The position numbers were made by a program, and so were the translations under genes. A model generated the notes under the pieces. That model was given only the letters and a program-made list of their open reading frames with translations. It was not told the DNA's origin and ran no database searches. Shown in pieces: positions 6,746 through 9,295 of a stretch of 9,295 nt of DNA (position 1 is its first letter; each line of letters begins with the position of its first letter). The DNA comes from Candidatus Saccharimonadota bacterium (GTDB lineage: Bacteria; Patescibacteriota; Saccharimonadia; Saccharimonadales; Saccharimonadaceae): positions 1-9,295 of the forward strand of contig JAGOZV010000021.1 of the NCBI GenBank assembly GCA_018064165.1, in the 5' to 3' direction.

Positions 6746-7165
6746 ATGTTTAATAATATTACAAATCGCACGGTGATAACCTTTGCTGTAAGATGGGTTG
6801 CAAACTCGTTTGGCATATGGGTAGCGCTAAGATTGCTTGGTTCTGGCTACGACAAAGTAGAACCCGCCGCAGGAGTAATGGCATTCTTGTCTGCTGGTTT
6901 AATTTTCTCGATGGCAAATTCATTTATTAAGCCAATTTTAGTTACTTTGTCCTTCCCGTTAATATTGGTAACGCTAGGCTTATTTATGCTAATAGTAAAT
7001 GGGGTTCTGGTGTACTACTCGCTATTACTTGCGCCAGGCGACATATCAATGACATTCCAGCATTCAATAGTAGCAGGGTTAATTTTAGGGTTAATTAATT
7101 ACATAGTTAGTACATCATACGATATGGTTTATCTTAAAGAAATGGAGAAAGAAAATGAACATTGA
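6746..7165 (+). CDS. Holin-like 4-TM membrane protein (phage holin superfamily IV / YvlD-like)
   Basis: This is a 139-residue hydrophobic protein with four predicted membrane segments near residues 10-30, 42-58, 64-94 and 105-122. The central stretch ANSFIKPILVTLSFPL followed by TLGLFMLIVNG matches the family named after a mycobacterial phage holin, which is widespread on bacterial chromosomes and mostly uncharacterised. Nothing phage-like surrounds it, so a lytic role is not supported. The short charged C-terminus (EMEKENEH) should face the cytoplasm. It is the first gene of an operon, and its last 11 bases overlap the start of secG, so translation of the two may be coupled. The upstream -10 box leaves room for only about 4 nt of leader. 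GGAG at 6741-6744 is too close to the ATG to act as a ribosome binding site. The family call is good, the function unknown. Confidence 0.87.
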   Translation: MFNNITNRTVITFAVRWVANSFGIWVALRLLGSGYDKVEPAAGVMAFLSAGLIFSMANSFIKPILVTLSFPLILVTLGLFMLIVNGVLVYYSLLLAPGDISMTFQHSIVAGLILGLINYIVSTSYDMVYLKEMEKENEH

Positions 7166-7382
7166 TGATTTTTTGCAGATAGTAACAGTTGTTTCCGCGG
7201 TTATTCTAGTTATAGCGGTATTGCTTCAACAACGGGGTGCTACCCTAGGCGCTGGCTTCGGTGCTTCTGGGGAACTTTACACTACACGCCGTGGTTTTGA
7301 CAAAAACCTATTTGACGTTACCGTTATAATGGCTGTTGTGTTTGTTAGTTCTATTCTAGTTTCCCTTGTTCTTGGCAATTAG
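7155..7382 (+). CDS. secG: Preprotein translocase subunit SecG
   Basis: SecG is the small auxiliary subunit of the SecYEG channel and assists SecA-driven export. The 75-residue product has the expected shape: a first membrane helix (about 7-25), the cytosolic loop QQRGATLGAGFGASGELYTT with the family's Gly-rich and LY/LF pattern (25-44), and a second helix (about 53-73). Its start at 7155 lies inside the 3' end of the holin-like gene, in a different frame. GGAG at 7144-7147 lies 7 nt before the ATG, a well-spaced Shine-Dalgarno sequence. This contrasts with the genes at the heads of transcripts here, which lack one. The TAG stop overlaps the ribosome binding site of the next gene. secY and secE are not in the window. 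Confidence 0.93.
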   Translation: MNIDDFLQIVTVVSAVILVIAVLLQQRGATLGAGFGASGELYTTRRGFDKNLFDVTVIMAVVFVSSILVSLVLGN

Positions 7383-7385
7383 GGG
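7381..7385 (+). promoter_or_regulatory. Ribosome binding site that fixes the SBP gene start
   Basis: AGGGG overlaps the secG TAG stop (7380-7382) and sits 4 nt before the ATG at 7390. The frame is open back to a TTG at 7366 inside secG, but that TTG has no ribosome binding site. The ATG at 7390 is therefore preferred. Confidence 0.75.
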
Positions 7386-7389
7386 AAAT

Positions 7390-9186
7390 ATGGCAAAGAA
7401 AAAAGACGAAAAATGGAAGAAAACGTCAAAATTAAGTTTTGACGCAAATGCTTTATCTAAAAGATTAAAAAAAGCAGAAGATAAAAGCACTACACACGCA
7501 CATAAATTTATTGTGCGTCGGTGGACTAGTATGGGCGATGTTAGGCGACACGTAATTAGCTGGTTTTTACTTATTGGTTTTTTAATATTAATGATAGGTA
7601 TACAACTGTTTTGGTATAGAAATAGTTACACAACAGAAGTTTCAGCTAAAAACGGCGTTTACGTGGAGGGGGTTATGGGGCCAATTCAAACGCTAAATCC
7701 GCTTTACGTTAATTCAAACGGAGAACAAGCACTATCTAAGCTTATATTTTCTCAACCAATGCAGTACGATACGAGCGGTAACTTAGGCTACGATCTTCTT
7801 TCCGGTTTAAAAATAGACGAAACAGAAACGGTTTACACGTTAACTTTGCGTAAAGATGCCAAATGGCACGATGACGCCCCAGTAACTGCTGATGATTTAA
7901 TTTTCACAATTAATCTTTTGAAAAATCCTACAGTAAAGGCCAATACTTATAATGTTTGGAATAATGTTGAAGCAAAAAAAATAGATGAGCAAACTATTGA
8001 AATAAAATTAAATTCGCCGTTTGCGCCTTTTCAGCATTATTTAACATTTGCCGTTTTGCCAGAACATATTCTTAAAGATGTAGATCCAACTGCTTTACGC
8101 GAAAATCAATTTAGTACGAATCCGGTAGGTAGCGGGCCATTTATATTCAGGTTGCTACAAGACGGCGATGGCCTTGGCGCTAGCAGTCAGGCTGTTCATT
8201 TAGTTAGAAATGATAATTATTATAAAGGCAAGGCCTTGCTCTCTCGCTTTCAAATGTTAGCCTATGAAAAACAAGATTCTTTGCTGAATGCATTAAAATT
8301 TAACGAAGTTAACGGATTGGCCGATTTAACACCAAAACAATTATCTGAAGTTGACAACAAACGCTATAATGTTCGTTCATCAGCTACCCAGGGTGGAGTT
8401 TATTTATTGTTTAACACGGCTTCTGAAAAACTTAATACCGCAAAAATGCGCCAGGCAATAAGAAGCGGCATTAACACTACAGAATTAAGAGAGAACATCG
8501 GAGGAAAATATTTACAAGAACTATTTACTCCAATTATTGCAGAAACTGCCCAAGCTATTAAGCCGGTCTTTAATGTAAATACCGCAAAAATGTATTTAGA
8601 TGAATTAGGCTGGAAACAAACAAATAATGGCACCTGGAAAAAGGGGGACGAAGAGTTGCGCCTTAAGATTGCTGTTATAAAAAGCCCAGAATTAGAGCTG
8701 GCTGCAGACGAAGTTGTTAAGCAGCTTAGCAACTTAGGCATAAAAACCGATACTCAAATTCTAGATTTAGAAGACGTTGATCAGGGTGCGCTACAAAATA
8801 TTTTACAGCCTCGCGATTTTGACATTCTAATAAATAAAATTAATATTGGTGCAGATTCCGATGTTTACGCTTATTGGCATTCTAGCCAAGCAAATAAGAA
8901 TGGGCTTAATTTCTCTAATTATAAAAATGCTATTGTAGACGACGCTCTAGCATCTGCACGAAACAAGCGAAGCCCCGAGTTGCGAGCCGCAAAATATAAA
9001 ACTTTTATTAATAGATGGCTGGAAGACGTCCCTGGAATTGGGTTGTACCAAACCACCGCAAATTATGTAAACTTAAAAAGCGTACGTTCGTTTGGCGACG
9101 ATGTTAAATTAGTCTCTCCAGTTAGCAGGTATTCAGACGTTCTTTATTGGTCTGCAGGCAAACAATCCGTTTACAAAACACCATAA
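7390..9186 (+). CDS. Family 5 (oligopeptide/nickel-type) solute-binding protein with N-terminal TM anchor
   Basis: The 598-residue product carries an SBP_bac_5 domain. The family normally delivers peptides, nickel or glycans to an ABC importer. Visible landmarks are GPIQTLNPL (97-105), the family signature around YTLTLRKDAKWHDDAPVTADD (149-169), NPVGSGPF shortly after residue 240, and a C-terminal LYWSAGK. The N-terminus is unusual. A strongly basic cytosolic stretch (1-55) precedes one membrane helix (about 56-76), with no lipobox and no cysteine anywhere in the protein, so the binding domain should be held outside by a signal-anchor rather than a lipid. The ectodomain of about 520 residues is full length. 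It follows secG by 7 nt and belongs to the same operon. No ABC permease or ATPase gene is in the window, so its transport partner is unknown. The fold assignment is secure, the ligand is not known. Confidence 0.92.
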   Translation: MAKKKDEKWKKTSKLSFDANALSKRLKKAEDKSTTHAHKFIVRRWTSMGDVRRHVISWFLLIGFLILMIGIQLFWYRNSYTTEVSAKNGVYVEGVMGPIQTLNPLYVNSNGEQALSKLIFSQPMQYDTSGNLGYDLLSGLKIDETETVYTLTLRKDAKWHDDAPVTADDLIFTINLLKNPTVKANTYNVWNNVEAKKIDEQTIEIKLNSPFAPFQHYLTFAVLPEHILKDVDPTALRENQFSTNPVGSGPFIFRLLQDGDGLGASSQAVHLVRNDNYYKGKALLSRFQMLAYEKQDSLLNALKFNEVNGLADLTPKQLSEVDNKRYNVRSSATQGGVYLLFNTASEKLNTAKMRQAIRSGINTTELRENIGGKYLQELFTPIIAETAQAIKPVFNVNTAKMYLDELGWKQTNNGTWKKGDEELRLKIAVIKSPELELAADEVVKQLSNLGIKTDTQILDLEDVDQGALQNILQPRDFDILINKINIGADSDVYAYWHSSQANKNGLNFSNYKNAIVDDALASARNKRSPELRAAKYKTFINRWLEDVPGIGLYQTTANYVNLKSVRSFGDDVKLVSPVSRYSDVLYWSAGKQSVYKTP

Positions 9187-9198
9187 AAAGTTTATACT
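9170..9198 (+). promoter_or_regulatory. Predicted sigma70-type promoter of tRNA-Leu
   Basis: TTTACA (9170-9175, one mismatch to consensus) is followed by 17 nt and then TATACT (9193-9198). The -35 lies inside the last codons of the SBP gene. The expected start is near 9205, about 4 nt before the mature tRNA 5' end. No terminator hairpin separates the SBP gene from the tRNA. Confidence 0.65.
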
Positions 9199-9208
9199 TT
9201 ACACATGC

Positions 9209-9295
9209 GCGCGCGTGGCGGAATTGGTAGACGCGCTAGCTTGAGGGGCTAGTGAGCTTCGGCTCGTGGAAGTTCAAATCTTCTCGTGCGCACCA
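9209..9295 (+). tRNA. tRNA-Leu (anticodon GAG)
   Basis: This is a complete 87-nt class II tRNA. The 7-bp acceptor stem pairs 9209-9215 with 9285-9291 (one G-U), the D stem is GCG/CGC, and the anticodon stem CTAGC (9236-9240) pairs with GCTAG (9248-9252). The loop TTGAGGG gives anticodon GAG (9243-9245) with T at position 33. The long variable arm GAGC-TTCG-GCTC (9254-9265) is typical of Leu. The T stem is GGAAG/CTTCT with TTCAAAT loop. Discriminator A is followed by an encoded CCA, which ends the window. It decodes CUC and CUU. Confidence 0.97.

Noticed and set aside
6739..6753. Tiny upstream frame ATG GAG CAT GTT TAA overlapping the holin-like start
   Set aside because: Its ATG lies only 3 nt past the -10 box, so it should precede the transcription start and be absent from the mRNA.
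6746..7165. Prophage remnant suggested by the holin-family protein
   Set aside because: The family is common on chromosomes, and no endolysin, structural, integrase or repeat sequence accompanies it. The neighbours are secG and uvrC.
7366..7389. Eight-codon extension of the SBP gene from a TTG inside secG
   Set aside because: No ribosome binding site precedes the TTG, while AGGGG precedes the ATG at 7390 and the basic MAKKK start is typical.
9187..9200. Inverted repeat AAAGT/ACTTT after the SBP gene as a terminator
   Set aside because: A 5-bp AT-rich stem that coincides with the tRNA -10 box and lacks a GC stem and T tail.
9209..9295. tRNA-Leu as an integration site
   Set aside because: The window ends at its CCA, so no duplicated tRNA end or integrase gene can be seen.

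Overview
The window looks like ordinary housekeeping DNA from a low-GC bacterium of the Patescibacteria/CPR radiation, most plausibly a Saccharibacteria (TM7) relative. This assignment is inferred. It rests on gene content and divergence, on a membrane-anchored rather than lipidated family 5 solute-binding protein, on cysteine-poor proteins, and on promoters placed almost directly against start codons. Every gene reads cleanly in the standard bacterial code. TAA, TAG and TGA are all used as stops and Trp is TGG, so a lineage that reads UGA as Gly (Gracilibacteria or SR1) is unlikely. I see no mobile element, CRISPR array, prophage or toxin-antitoxin pair, and no obvious undescribed multi-gene system.

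Layout. Bases 1-71 hold the uvrA promoter. uvrA (72-2885, +) meets a DedA-family membrane protein gene (2886-3617, -) tail to tail with no spacer. A 100-bp divergent promoter region separates dedA from rplY (3718-4401, +), which encodes the CTC/TL5 form of ribosomal protein L25. rplY converges on an endonuclease/exonuclease/phosphatase-fold gene (4404-5090, -), and one perfect hairpin containing both stop codons can terminate both transcripts. A compact divergent promoter drives that gene and uvrC (5151-6695, +). A three-gene operon follows: a 4-TM holin-like protein (6746-7165), secG (7155-7382) and a TM-anchored SBP family 5 protein (7390-9186). A complete tRNA-Leu(GAG) at 9209-9295 ends the window and has its own promoter inside and just after the end of the SBP gene.

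How the genes fit together. UvrA and UvrC belong to the same nucleotide excision repair pathway but are separate transcription units here, and uvrB is not in the window. SecG belongs to the Sec translocon, which would insert the three neighbouring membrane proteins. L25 binds 5S rRNA.

Most notable observations. (1) UvrA keeps exactly eight cysteines, enough for two zinc modules, and has lost both halves of a third. (2) UvrC has lost all four cysteines of the region that binds an iron-sulfur cluster in other bacteria, and also lacks about 100 residues between its UVR and nuclease domains, yet it keeps the catalytic residues. (3) Five of six predicted mRNA-leading genes have a -10 box only 7-13 nt ahead of the start codon, implying leaderless or nearly leaderless mRNAs. 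Only rplY has a real leader with a Shine-Dalgarno sequence.
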